A stretch of DNA of 64,000 bases, taken from assembly GCF_918797505.1 (NCBI RefSeq), contig NC_092800.1, positions 28,294,914 through 28,358,913 on the forward strand, in the 5' to 3' direction. A model generated the notes under the pieces. That model did no database searches. It worked only from the letters and a program-made list of their open reading frames with translations, and was not told where the DNA came from. The translations under genes and the position numbers were made by a program. Shown one piece after another: positions 1-11,509 of this stretch. The DNA is from Bemisia tabaci (Eukaryota; Arthropoda; Insecta; Hemiptera; Aleyrodidae). The first letter of the stretch is position 1; every line of letters starts with the position of its first letter.

Positions 1-1287
1 ATTCGATCATTTTAATAAGCTAACAATTATTCGCAACGGAGGCAAAATAATTGGGTATTAATCCTGAGACTCATAGGTGAGACCCTGACCGTGGAACTTT
101 CTCGGTTGAAAGTAGACTCTACGGACGTCTTGTGAAAAAAACAGCAGTAGATGCGCACGACGGAGCAGTGAGGCTTTCTTACAAATCAAACGCAGACGAT
201 TGCCATGTTCCAGTTCAGGTGGCAATTTAAACGATGGAGATAATTGTATGTTGGTGAAGGCCTGGAGAAACTGAAAGTAAAAGGTGTAGAGAGGGATGCT
301 GCCAGGGGTTACAGTAAAAATTGTAACGGCATCCTGCTATCAAAATAGAGATACTTATCGCGTACGCAAAGGCACGATCCAAAAAAATTATGAGCCCTTT
401 GCCATTTTTTTTAGGGTGGTTGGACTCAGGATTAGCCGGGTTAATGTTTCGATCGAGTCATCACATTTTAAATTCATACTGTAAGCTTAGTTTCAATTTT
501 AAAATTCATGCAAAAAAATTAAACCCAGTGGTGGAAGATTTGCCGTAAATTTGATGCACAGTAACTTTCCTTTTGTATTAAATTAAAGTAATATGTATGG
601 TGCTTGCTTCATTAGAAAATTCGCGGTTGTATTGAAACATAGTCTTTTATAAAATGGAGAATTCACTTAAATTTTCTCTAAATCTCTTCATCGAACCGCA
701 TTTGGATCGAATGCAACAAAGAGGTGCCAATTTTGTTTTGTTTTTGGCAATAAATAATTTGCTTTTTGTACAGAATTTTTAAATTTTCATTTCTCATAAA
801 GGGAAGTTCTCAATTTCAAAATTTGAAATTTAACCAACCGCAAGAGCCACGATTGTTTGAATCTGTCAGTAAATGCTCAGTTTTTCTTCAAAAAGCATCA
901 CTTTCTCATTCAATTTTCTTTAACTTGGTTCCGTTCTATTAAATTTAAAAAAACACATTCAATTAAGATATAAGAGTAAGCACATTTGGTTCCATCTCAG
1001 ATCTACTGGTGAAAAAGAAATTCAGAAAAAGGAGCCAACTACGTCGTAACGCCTATAGAGTTTTTGCAAGCAAAGACTGAGCACTTCCCTCGCCCCTCAT
1101 CTGCCAAATTCTCGGTCAATTCAAACTTCAAAAAAACTCGGTTTTTTTTTCGACTGAGCTCGATCAATAGATTGTATTCGATAGTGGTTCGATGTATTTT
1201 TTGGTTAAAAAAAAAACAGAACATAACTTCAAACAAAAATTTAGGATTTTGACGGAAAAGGCTGAAAATGAGAAAGTACACCGACTC
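1..1287. other. AT-rich stretch, nothing recognised
   Basis: No open frame with family motifs and no clear inverted repeat. Short frames near 300-480 and 1040-1340 are chance frames in low-complexity A/T-rich DNA. Confidence 0.5.
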
Positions 1288-2303
1288 TATGTCCACTTTT
1301 TTTACGTCCACAGACTTTTCGTCCACAATTTTTATGTCCACAGTTCTAAAGCACTAAAAGAATAAATTTGAATGCTTTGGAAATCATTAAATTTGACACG
1401 GAACGACTATTATATTTACAAAAAACACATTTACTTTCCAGTAGTGCATATTTATTTTTCATCAGTTCAAAAGGGAATAATGAATGCAGAGAGTGCAAAC
1501 ATTTCAAAATCATGAGTTGAAAAACGCTGACTTCGCGAGTTTAAATGTTAGAGCCTAACACAGAGCGGAGCGGAGCGTTAGCAGCGCAGAACGCGCACTG
1601 GCGCCTACAAACCTAACGGGATACTTCACGCATTGCGCAAAGCGTGAAGTATCCCGTTAGGTTTGTAGGCGCCTATGCGCGTGTCACGCTGGTTGCCTGC
1701 CGCGTCGCAACGCTTTAAGCAACCATTTCGCGTCAGAGGCGTTGCACAGTATCCTACAAGATTGAAGGCGCACGAAATAACTATAGTTAAAGAGTACTTT
1801 CAATTTTGACTGCATCTGTTACTGGAAATGTTTAATTTGGCATTGGAGCGTTTCCTAGGCTCCCACTTTGGTTTTCATCTTATCATATCCGTACAGTGTA
1901 CACATGAACATATGTTTTTATCTGCTCTTAGAGTCTGTTCTCTTTCATGACTTGATTCATGAATGAAATGTTTTTAAGAATGAAGGAACTCTTCACCTCT
2001 CTTAATTTAAAAATCTAATTTTTCGAATATACTCCCATTTTCAAAATTCTCTGTAAAGACGTTAATAGCCTGTGACGTTAAACGTCTTAAAATATACTAA
2101 CTAACTAACTAGTAGTAGTATGCATTTATTTTTGAGGTGGTTCCTGTCATTTAAATGAGAAGAAAAAAATGTAGACGTAACATGTCCACAATTTGGACAA
2201 TTTTGGACATATTCATGATTGGACATTAAATCATGTGGACTTAATAAAGACTGGACTTAACGTTTAGTGGACATAATTAGCGGTGGACATTTATTTAATG
2301 GAC
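1288..2303. mobile_element. Element bordered by arrays of GTCCAC words, with a family G copy inside
   Basis: The left border repeats GTCCAC four times in about 55 bases (ATGTCCAC, ACGTCCAC, TCGTCCAC, ATGTCCAC). The right border carries the reverse complement, GTGGAC and variants, in a similar array at about 2180-2303. The two arrays form inverted subterminal repeats around a 1 kb body. A family G hairpin repeat sits inside. No transposase frame is visible, so this is a non-autonomous element if it is one. Confidence 0.55.
1365..1780 (+). repeat. Family G repeat, copy 1, with 30-bp perfect hairpin at 1601-1672
   Basis: Shares sequence over about 415 bases with 24868-25300 and, inverted, with 54875-55285. 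The core is a hairpin with a perfect 30-base stem (1601-1630 paired with 1643-1672) and a 12-base loop. A GC-rich flank of GCGGAG-type words follows the left side. No coding frame. Confidence 0.75.
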
Positions 2304-3164
2304 GAAAGGTAGGTGAACATAAAGTCCTGGAAGCAATGAGAAAAATTCGTAACAATTTCACTTTTCATTGCCATTTTATACTCACAAGAAACCCGTTCCC
2401 TCAGATTACTCAATTGACTTTTGAGGCTATGTTTACATGTTTAACCAATCTACATCGATACAATCACACCTGTTCGATGTGTCGAAAACAATCCATTTGT
2501 GATTGTCTTCATTTTTGCGGTAAAAATTGAAAAATAGAGACATCTCTGCCCGGGGTTGAAGCAACGAACCAAGGTCGAGGAAACGGGGCAAAATAGGTGA
2601 ATATCCGAGCCCAGAATCCACTTGCTAGGTGAAGCACGTAATTTTGAGGAATTTCTTTTTCCCTGATTTCAGCGGAATGCCTGGCCGGACGCGCGTAATC
2701 GCCAAGCTTCTCACGTCATCGCCGACCAGGCGAATCAGTGAAATAAAAATGTTCAAAGCTCTCCGCCTCGCGGTGTTGCTAAATTCAACAAAAATTCGAT
2801 TAAATTTTCATGATTTCGATCGAATTTATATTCATGAAACGCTTTACCTTGGCAACATGATGTTTGCCCAGTGTTGTCGGATACCTAATCGGTATGTTAA
2901 ATAGTTCCACTTTCAAGGTACCCGCCGCGCTATTCGGTTCGTGTGACTGTGATTTGGGAAAATTATCACAAAAAAGAAAGTTCGGGAATCAACTCCTGGA
3001 CGAGACGATAGCAAATATTTTCAACTCCGATAAAACGGAAGTTAGATTATAAAAATCACGTCATTTCTGTTGATGTCCAGATCCTCTCTGTATGAGTCGT
3101 TTTCCACGTGCAATTCTGAAGAAAAAATATGTTACACGTAGTTTTTTAAATACATGCACCTTGT
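2304..3164. other. No gene or repeat recognised
   Basis: Short frames here (for example 2629-2904) have no recognisable motifs and no splice context. I see no inverted repeat. Confidence 0.4.
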
Positions 3165-3424
3165 ATACTGCCGTGCTGAGGAAGAACACAGTTTGAACCT
3201 GAATTTGTTGCAAAATTTCCTTGAGTAAATTAAGAATTTTCGGGAAAATTTGTAAAACATTTTCTTCCAATTTTTTAGATAATTTCGTCCGCAATTTTAC
3301 CTAAAATTCTTGAAAAAATTATCGGAAAAAGATTGATAGCTTCTCTCAAAAATAAACATTGAATCAAAGGAAACTTGGCAACTCTCGAATATTCATACGG
3401 CGTTTTTCCTTAGCACGGCAGTAT
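3165..3424. mobile_element. Family A MITE, copy 1
   Basis: About 260 bases with inverted ends reading TACTGCCGTGCTGAGGAAGA and its complement at the right. TA next to each end suggests a Tc1/mariner-type target duplication. The inner arms read TTGCCAAATTTCC-like, also inverted. Non-coding. Confidence 0.85.
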
Positions 3425-3496
3425 AAAGGCCCATCGAATTCTTCAATGCAGCTTTCATCTCAATAGAATCCTTTCAACGCAGATTTTAGGCAAGAA

Positions 3497-3912
3497 CACT
3501 GAAAAAAAAATCTCGGTGTATTTACTAAAAAAAGGGTACAATTACCAAGAATTCAGGGATCTATTTGATCCCAGTTTTTTCTTGGTAAAATTACCGTTTA
3601 TGGAATTGGTAATTTTACCGAGAAATCTCGGTAAAATTATTGAACTTTCTCGATAATTTTACTGGACCTTGGTAAAAACGCCAATATTTTTTATCGACTG
3701 TGGTAGGGTTACCGAGATAAAATGGCAAAGTTACCGGGAATTGATTACCAATAAAAGTGGTATTCGTACCTGAAAAAAAACAGTAAAAATACCGGTTTTT
3801 AGGTAAGCTTACCAGTCTGTCTTGGTAAAATTACCAATGATTGGTAAAAAAAAGTGAGATGGTAAAGGTACCAACGGACCGTGGTAAAAACGCCGAGAAT
3901 TTTTTTTCAGTG
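3497..3912. mobile_element. Family O MITE made of GGTAAAATTACC-like words
   Basis: Inverted ends CACTGAAAAAAAA and TTTTTTTTCAGTG enclose about 415 bases. The inside is an array of words such as GGTAAAATTACC, each nearly its own complement, spaced 20-40 bases apart. A related fragment with GGTAAA/TACCA words lies at 53195-53390. No coding frame. Confidence 0.7.
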
Positions 3913-4447
3913 AACTTGGCAACGAGTATGAGTAAGGGTGCATTTGCATCGAGATGATATATATGGTCCATCGATGGATCGAAATTCGATATAAATCATT
4001 TTGAGGATACCACTTATCCCGAATCACGCAATCGATACATCTCTCTCGCGCGGGAGCCGGGAGTCAACCTGCACTCGGACGTGGCAATTATATTAGTGCA
4101 TCGTGTAATTTCATGCAGATTACCCATTATATCGACGCAAAACGCAGTGTAATTAAATTCCAGCCGTGGTCACACGACCCGCATTGCTCGATTTTCAACA
4201 GCGTTGAATGGACCAACGGACAGGGTGAGAATTGCAGCGATGAAAGCTCTTATGATTGACATCGAAATAATCTTATCTCCGTTGTAACGTTTTAATATTC
4301 GATTAATCTCTTTAAAAAAATGCGCCTCAAAAGTCACTTGTAAACGTGTTAAATTTAGTGAAAAGAATTCGTCGTCTCCCGGACGAAAAAAATGTAAATA
4401 ACTCCATTCCAAGGTTGCGCAACATTGGTCAATAAATTAAATTTTCT
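3913..4447. other. No gene or repeat recognised
   Basis: AT-rich DNA between two elements; nothing with coding character. Confidence 0.4.
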
Positions 4448-4705
4448 ATACTGCCGTGCTAAGGAAGAACGCCGTATGAACCTTCAGGCGTTGCCAAGTT
4501 TCCATTTATAAGACACGAATTTGCTGGTAAACTTATAAATATTTTTCTTCCAATTTTTCAGATAATAGTGTTTGCCATTTCACCTAAAATTCGTGAAAAT
4601 TTCAAGGAAAAATATGCATAATCTTCCTCAAAAATAAGAATGTTATTCAAGGAAATATGGCAACTCTCAGATGTTCATACGGCTTTCTTTTTTGACACGG
4701 CAGTA
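4448..4705. mobile_element. Family A MITE, copy 2
   Basis: Ends TACTGCCGTGCTAAGGAAGA and GACACGGCAGTA, about 258 bases, with the same internal inverted arms as the other copies. Confidence 0.85.
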
Positions 4706-4907
4706 CAAAAATGTACTCATACCATTTTGTCTCATTATTTCTAATATTTGCATGAGATCAGAAGAAAAACTTATGAAATTTTTAGTTGGAAGTACTACTA
4801 CCTAAGATTCTCCAGGTAAAAATGCAATTTGGGAGGGGGAATTTAACAACCTTGAAATAAAGTTCTGTGGTTTTTTTAACACCGCAATTAAAAAAAAGTG
4901 AAGTCGT

Positions 4908-5080
4908 TTTAACATTCCGGAAGCGAAAAAAGTATGCGAGAACTTATATAATGCTAGACTACCCTCTATACAGCAGATTCTTCAGCAATGCTAAGATGTA
5001 AAACTAACTGCTGTGGTGGGTAATTTAGCATTTTACAAGTTCTCGCATACCTTTTTTTGTACATCCAGAATGTTAAATTA
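4908..5080. repeat. Inverted repeat, GTATGCGAGAACTT type
   Basis: AGTATGCGAGAACTT at about 4931 pairs with AAGTTCTCGCATACCT at about 5037. Flanking TTAACATTC and GAATGTTAA also pair. A small MITE-like hairpin; single copy in the window. Confidence 0.5.
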
Positions 5081-5380
5081 CCTTCATTTTTTGTGACATG
5101 CGACAAATCGCAGGTTTCAAATTGGCTCCAAAGTGTGCTCAGATTGGTTTTCGTGCGATTATACCGTAATAAGATATACTCACATGAAATGAAAACAGAA
5201 GTTGAGCTATCAGCCGACTTAACAAATATAATATGCAATAATTGCTACTCAGGCCTTGCTTTAATAAAAAAAAAAAAAGACCAATGTGCAAGAGGATGTT
5301 AATATATTTACGATTTTACCTTATCAAATTTTAAAGATAATAACATCCTCTTGACCTGAGTCGCAATTATTGCATATTAT

Positions 5381-6387
5381 ACGAGGGGCGTTCAATAAGT
5401 AAGTATCCTCCCTCTCTAAAATCCATTAGAGTGGACCAATTTTAAAAAACTTGGACTCAAAATTCTCCTTAGGATATTTTGAGTTCAACAAAACAAACCG
5501 CAACAAAATCGAACGATGTGCGGCCGAACGCGAGCCGTTTGAACGCGCCGAGGTGCTCGACGCTCCCGCCGAATCTGCGAGGATTTGAAGTCCGCTACAG
5601 GAGAAGAGCTTCTCTGCCAAAGCCTCAGTCGTTCATCACTGACGAAAAATCAAAGAAATTTTTGTAGAATAAGGGGCTTACCTCACTTCTCCGCATAACC
5701 AGCTCGATCCAAGCAAGTCTGATACTGAGACTAAGACTAAGAGAACAGCTTTTGGATGCCTCGTGCGTGGAAGTCTTTCAGCTGACCGCGGATGAAAGAG
5801 TGGACGGCTTGTTTGACCTCTTCCACTGATTCAAAATTAACTCCTCCGAGTTCAGATTTCAGATACGATAATAAATGGCAAACCAGACCACCATTTATTC
5901 CCGTTCCTGAAATCTGAACTTGGAGGAGTTAATTTTGAATCAGTGGAAGAGGTCAAACAAGCCGTCCACTCTTCCATCCGCGGTCAGCTGAAAGACTTCC
6001 ACGCACGAGGCATCCAAAAGCTGTTCTCTTAGTCTTAGTCTCAGTATCAGACTTGCTTGGATCGAGCTGGTTATGCGGAGAAGTGAGGTAAGCCCCTTAT
6101 TCTACAAAAATTTCTTTGATTTTTCGTCAGTGATGAACGACTGAGGCTTTGGCAGAGAAGCTCTTCTCCTGTAGCGGACTTCAAATCCTCGCAGATTCGG
6201 CGGGAGCGTCCAGCACCTCGGCGCGTTCAAACGGCTCGCGTTCGGCCGCACATCGTCCGATTTTGTTGCGGTTTGTTTTGTTGAACTCAAAATATCCTAA
6301 GGAGATTTTGAGTCCAAGTTTTTTAAAATTGGTCCATTCTTATGGATTTTAGAGAGGGGGGATACTTACTTATTGAACGCCCCTCGT
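5381..6387. mobile_element. Tc1/mariner-derived fold-back: 1-kb near-perfect palindrome
   Basis: Both ends read ACGAGGGGCGTTCAATAAGT in inverted orientation; this is typical of mariner-family termini. Two arms of about 480 bases are near-perfect reverse complements, meeting around 5885 with a few unpaired bases. Each arm carries the 3' part of a mariner transposase gene. Open frames in the arms (5426-5620 and 6149-6352) are mirror images of each other, not separate genes. Confidence 0.82.
5922..6088 (+). pseudogene. Mariner transposase C-terminal remnant
   Basis: Reading GVNFESVEEVKQAVHSSI, then LKDFHARGIQKL, then two in-frame TAG codons, then CLDRAGYAEK and a stop. This order matches the last 50 or so residues of mariner transposases (VNF...AV...DF...GI.KL...C.D..G). 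The catalytic D,D34D region is absent. An inverted copy of the same bases lies at about 5682-5848 on the minus strand. Confidence 0.65.
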
Positions 6388-6490
6388 ATTAGTTAAGTCG
6401 GCTAGTAGCTCAATTTTTGTTTTCCCATTATGAATAGCAGAGAACCAAAAATCTTATGTTACTCACATGAATGTATCTCTGTGCATAACA

Positions 6491-7740
6491 GACCTAATGT
6501 GAGGAAGTCTAACAAAATAGTTTTTGAAAGCACAAAGTACCCGACATTCATCCGGAGGAAGCCAGACTTGAGACAAGCGATAGAAGCGCTCCTCGCGCCA
6601 TGTCCAATTTTCGACGAGCGCTGACGTTACGCGATTCGGGTTGACATCATTGGATACGGTTTTTATCTCGCTCAAACATTCCCCGAAACATCTTTGTCTC
6701 CTTGCCAGTTAGCAACCTCTTCCACTGAGGTAACTACCTATCAATCCAGTTTTGGGAGCAACGCATCTCACGGTACCACTTGATGCGGTTTGATGACTGT
6801 TCTGCGAAATCAGAAGTATTTCAATAGTCGATCTTTCCGCGTTAGTTTTAACCCAGTTGAATCGTGCGATCCATTATAGTTGCTCCGGCGTCTGGGCTTC
6901 GACAATTAATATACTCGTTCGTTGAAAGCTGAATCTCGAGATATCGGTAATTTGTAAGACGCTTTGATCTTATATTAGTACACTGGAAAAAATTTCCAGC
7001 TGTGAAAGCCTTAATTATGGACCATGTAAACATACCGTCCGTTCCGGGTTCAGAAGCCGAAAGTTCCGGATGTAACAGCCGTTACTCCGGTCACTGAACT
7101 CAGAGCAGTCGAAGTTTGGCTTCAGCCCAATTTTTTCACCTAATTTCTTCTATTCAGCAAAAAAGTATCGGTCATAATTTTAACGCCCCTCCAATTACTT
7201 TATCATAATTACATTTTTGGAAACAGAGGAAAAATTGGGAGAATCCTGCGTTCTCATTTGTCTCCGAATTCACAGATACAAACTAACCCTTCACTTCATC
7301 TCGCTTATCTATGCCTCCATTTGAAAGTTCATTCAGTAATTCTCTGTTCTACTTACGGTTTGAGCTTTATTATCCAGCACGAACAATCTAGCGCATAAAA
7401 TATAGTTCTAATCACCTTTACGAAGAAATTAAGAATGCGATAATATTCAATGATCAAGTTACCTCCCTGAAGGTGTCTTGGAGAAATACATTATTAAAAG
7501 ATTTTCCACACTTTACTTCCTTTCTACGCCAGTATAGGATTAGTCGTCTAAATGGATAATCTATGCATGCACGAATTCCTGACTGAACATAAGAGACTGC
7601 AGAGTGTTCGATTTATTCAGTACGTATCGCTACGGCTCTAATAAAAACTAATTTTTATCGTCAAAATGCCCAGTCCCTGTACAGTAAATAAACTTTAGAT
7701 AATCCTATACCCTGTTTGCAAGGAGTGCAAACTGCTTAAA
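6491..7740. other. No gene or repeat recognised
   Basis: AT-rich, short frames only. Nothing with family motifs. Confidence 0.4.
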
Positions 7741-7880
7741 TGGATTACATTTTGCAATAAGGAACCACTATTTCTGGCCCATTTTTTTAAACAACACACA
7801 TACCATTGGTTTTCCTATGCAGATATGTGCTTTTATGGGAGAGCCAGAGATAATGGTTCCTTATTGCAAAATGTAATCCA
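7741..7880. mobile_element. Family I MITE, copy 1
   Basis: Inverted ends TGGATTACATTTTGCAATAA and TTATTGCAAAATGTAATCCA, 140 bases, loop rich in A/T. Related copies at 19818-19956, 34033-34181, 36948-37087 and 54001-54142. Confidence 0.8.
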
Positions 7881-8302
7881 ATTGTAGTGGCAGCCGGAGG
7901 CAAGAATAAAGTTGACAAAGACCCTTGAAAAAGCACGAGTGCACGATGGTTTTATGTGATAAAATCATACCATGATATCAGCGATAAAGATTGTGATAGT
8001 GAAATTGCAAAAAATGCTGGATTCCAGGACCAGTAGCTGCCGCGTTGCAAATGCGCTGTCATGCCTAAGGTCTCCGCGACTCGAATTAAAACCGATATTT
8101 CGTTGTAACTGCCATTAGTTGAAGCTGATGTTTTAGAGAATGGGCACCTCATATTCACGTTTATTAAGATATCTTCGAGAGATTATACTAGAATTTGGCG
8201 CCGAAAAGTTGAAAAATTGAAAAATAAGACTTTGGATTACAGTTTTCTTCACTTTAACAGCTCTTCCGCGGTCTTTTTTGAACTATTTTAAAGTAACAGA
8301 GC

Positions 8303-8563
8303 AATTCGACGGTGAAAGTCGGCAATCATATAACTCGTTTGCGGTGTCTGAAAATCTCCGCTTCTACGTCATTTTTTTAAAGGAAAGCAAATTGACATTA
8401 TTTCTTGAAGTTTTTGCAGAATTTTCCTCGCATTGAGAAAAAAAATCATGACAGTTTTAAAGAATTGCCGTTGAGTAGTTTTCCATTTAAAAAATAAAGT
8501 ATGACAGGAAGTCTGCGACGTCGCAAACCGAGTTATGTGATTGCCGACTTGCACCGTCGAATT
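8303..8563. mobile_element. MITE with 43-bp terminal inverted repeats
   Basis: Left end AATTCGACGGTG...GCAATCA...TTTGCG is repeated inverted at 8521-8563 with few mismatches. 261 bases in total, no coding content, single copy in the window. Confidence 0.75.
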
Positions 8564-8890
8564 ATACTTTTGGAGAGTAGAAGACTCATGAGGTTATTTG
8601 ATTCATTTTTCAAGCTTTATAGATTCATCCATTCTAAGGTGCAGAGGATGAAAGAAAGTGTAGCCATACTTCCTATTCATTCAGAACAACACTAAGCAAA
8701 TAAACAATATTTCATCCATATCTCAAAAAATTCAACTTTCATCATGATAATCCTTACTACAGCCAAATAACAAGTTTGCAAACATCTTCGGAGTTTGCAT
8801 ACACACATCAGTGAAGTTCATCTTAAAACACCCTTGATTTTATCGTGACATTTAATACCACCACCATTTTAAATGGGACCATAGTTGAAC

Positions 8891-9115
8891 CAATTATTTT
8901 CCAAATCACATAAGCGGCAAAAATGCAAATGCGAGAAAAGCAAGACGTTTTATTCTCGTTATGGACATAACTTTTGAATTCCAAAAAGTGTGTGTTCTTT
9001 TAGAAGGCTATTTTGAAATCAGACATGATTGATCATACCAGAGAAAACAAAGAACAAACAACCCCTCTACCACCGAAATAGAGATTGACGCTCACGTGAT
9101 TTGGAAAATAATCGG
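8891..9115. mobile_element. Short inverted-repeat element
   Basis: ATTATTTTCCAAATCAC near 8895 pairs with GTGATTTGGAAAATAAT near 9097. MITE-like; single copy here. Confidence 0.5.
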
Positions 9116-9689
9116 TAAATTGAGGGGTTGAGTGCAGAAAGGAATTTCTTGATTGCGTCGTTTTAGAATATCCACTGCTGATTTATATTTCAGAGAGGAA
9201 ACTATTGGGTGAATTTTCTGAAAATTTTTAGTTTTCAGCTTTTTTAAAATCATAAAGTAAATTCAGAAAACATTTTAACAAGTTTGATTCATTTCCTTCA
9301 ATTATAGCGAATGCAACGCCAACGGAGATCTTGAGACACCGCAACCAAGCGATACCCTTTCTGCACCAAGCGCCTCAATTTTGCGGCGCGAGCATGAAAA
9401 ACTTCACCTACCTTGTGCGATAGATTTACGGAGATTTTGAGTTCCAAATTCAAGAAGAAATCCGCAACCCTTCCCGAGTCGAGATTTCCCGGCGGTTTTC
9501 GGAAACCTTCGAAAAGTTTCCCGAAGTCGCAGTTCAAATATCGCGCACTGAACGCGCACTTCAAAACACAAATCTACAAGAGCTACAAGCAACCAGTCCT
9601 CCCAAAATAACGGATATAAAAAAAAACTACGAGTGAAAAAAAAAGGTGTGTTTGTTGTAAAAATCAAATATTCAAAGGAACGACTCTCG

Positions 9690-10085
9690 AGAGGATAAAG
9701 GATCCCGGGCGTTGGGAGGCGGTTCTGGGAGCGTTCGGAAGTCGGAAGAGATTCGCGATGCGAGAGGAGATCCGATTCGAGCGTCGGAGCGGACGAGGTG
9801 CTCACGCGAAGACAGGTCGTGGCGAGTGATGCAGGAGTGATGAGCCGGAGACTCTTCTGGTAGCCGACTCATCGGTAGTGCACTGGAAAAGCAGCCGGCA
9901 GGGGGCACGGGCCGGGGGGTCGGGGGGCTGGGGGGACCGCGCCGAGGGAGGGCGGGGGCACCGTTTAGTGGTTAGGACCCGGCACTTGCCCCGCGTACTC
10001 CGACTTGGAGCGCGGAGCTTTCAGGATTTCTGCGGACGTGAGCTTGAGCTTTCGCGGGGCTTTCGTGCAGGTGGTTTTCTTGACG
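9690..10085. other. GC- and CpG-rich island, function unknown
   Basis: A patch with many CpG dinucleotides and G-runs inside AT-rich DNA, for example around 9905-9955. Frames on both strands stay open because of composition (9404-9805 minus, 9878-10141 plus), with no recognisable domain. It could be a promoter or a 5' untranslated exon of an unseen gene. The (TTAG)n array begins shortly after it. Confidence 0.35.
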
Positions 10086-10159
10086 CAAGTTGGAATGTAT
10101 ACGTACATTCTCGGAACATGGTTTGGGTTATAAGACGGTAACGTTTAACATATATTAAA

Positions 10160-10221
10160 ATAGTTAGTTAGTTAGTTAGTTAGTTAGATAGTTAGTTGGT
10201 TAGTTAGTTGGTTAGTTAGTA

Positions 10222-10253
<32 letters not shown>

Positions 10254-10294
10254 GGTTGGTTGGTTGGTTAGTTAGTTAGTTAGTTAGTTGGTTG

Positions 10295-10328
<34 letters not shown>

Positions 10329-10440
10329 AGTTAGTTAGTTAGTTAGTTAGCTAGTTAGTTAGTTAGTTAGTTAGTCAGCTAGTTAGTTAATTAGTTAGTC
10401 CGTTAGTTAGTTCGTTAGTTAGTTAGTTAGGTAGTTAATT
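10160..10440. repeat. (TTAG)n microsatellite
   Basis: About 280 bases of GTTA/TTAG units with scattered substitutions. The unit is four bases, so it is not the insect telomere unit TTAGG. Probably polymorphic in length. Confidence 0.95.
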
Positions 10441-10577
10441 AGGATCAGGGTGTCAAAATTTTATGGAAAAAGAATGTTGAAATTTCTCGTGAAATATTTC
10501 ATGAAATTTCAGAAATTTATGAAAGATATTTAAAAATACTGCTTCCTTTTCACGTTTCGCAATATGTAAAAATTGTG

Positions 10578-10773
10578 TCCAGACTCTTGAAAACAATGGC
10601 AAGAAAAATACTCTTGATTCAATCGAATTTTTGCTTAAATCGAGAACCAATCCTCTTAATTCAAGCGGATTTCCTCTTGATCCGAGCAAAAATCCGATTG
10701 AATCAAGAGTATTTTTTCTTGTCGTTGTTTTCAAGAGTCTGGACTCTAGGTCCAAGCTACTTTTTTTCCAGTG
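10578..10773. mobile_element. Family C MITE, 5'-truncated copy
   Basis: Begins at CCAGACTCTTGAAAACA and ends at the full terminus TTTTTTTCCAGTG. Both inner inverted arms (AATACTCTTGATTCAATC and complement) are present. The outer left 25 bases are missing. Confidence 0.75.
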
Positions 10774-10855
10774 ATAGGTCTCTCAATAGTCTTTTTGTCT
10801 TCTATGTCTATAGCTTTGCCTATCAATTTCAATAATCAACCCGCTGATGCCACAC
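10774..10855. mobile_element. Family K end fragment
   Basis: TTTGTCTTCTATGTCTATAG through AATCAACCCGCTG matches the right end of the complete element at 13774-14049. It abuts the family C copy. Confidence 0.6.
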
Positions 10856-11509
10856 GCCATCTCCGCGCACGCCTCTTGTTGCAAAATTCAACTGCAGTCG
10901 AGTCTGCTACCAAGTGGCGAGCTGCTGTCAGCGTGCCAAGAAAGCAGGCAATACCTTCATGAGGTGTAACAACCGGACACCTCCTGCATGATAACCACTG
11001 AAAGTTCTGGCAGTCTTGTTCTACTCTTCACGTAGAATTCCATCGGGCGCCTCGTTCATTAACGTCTATCACGGCTCGATTCAAAATGGTTGCGGACAAA
11101 CATTAAATTAAAGTGTCTCTGTCCACGGTGAGGACTAATAACAGCCCGCTCGTCGAGCGTTTAGAGTGTCATGAACCTGGGATCTATGAGAACGTAGGTG
11201 TGAACGCTGGACGGGGAGCCGGCTCCAGATTACACCTTACCGCCATGACGGCTTAATTCTCTGTTATGAGCGAGGGGCAACATAAATACAAACGCCGGAA
11301 AGGGTGAAAATAGGGCACTGTTGCCAGTTTGCAGTTATTTGTCTTGAGGTGATTCGATGGACTCCATATATGAATCAAAGAGGTCGGAAACACATCAACT
11401 CGGAAAAATGAAAGTAATCAAGACACACATAAAACTGCATAGTAGATAAAGAAATTAGTCTACGGAAAAGATGTTTGGTGCCGAAAGATAGACACTTACG
11501 GACTTTTTA
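10856..11509. other. No gene or repeat recognised
   Basis: Unremarkable composition, no long frame. Confidence 0.4.

Larger units (their letters stand above)
5140..6490. repeat. Family F element interrupted by the mariner fold-back
   Basis: Outside the mariner palindrome, the left flank (GTTGAGCTATCAGCCGACTT near 5203) is inverted in the right flank near 6390-6415. Two inverted AACATCCTCTTG blocks lie at about 5290 and 5341. A related sequence occurs at 40374-40490. The host of the mariner insertion was therefore itself an inverted-repeat element. Confidence 0.55.

Noticed and set aside
5426..6352. Two independent small genes in mirror image
   Set aside because: They are the same sequence on the two arms of the mariner palindrome.
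9404..9805. 133-codon minus-strand frame as a gene
   Set aside because: No recognisable domain, composition-driven, overlapping frames on both strands.
10160..10440. Possible telomeric repeat
   Set aside because: The unit is TTAG (four bases), not TTAGG; it is imperfect and interstitial, so it is an ordinary microsatellite.
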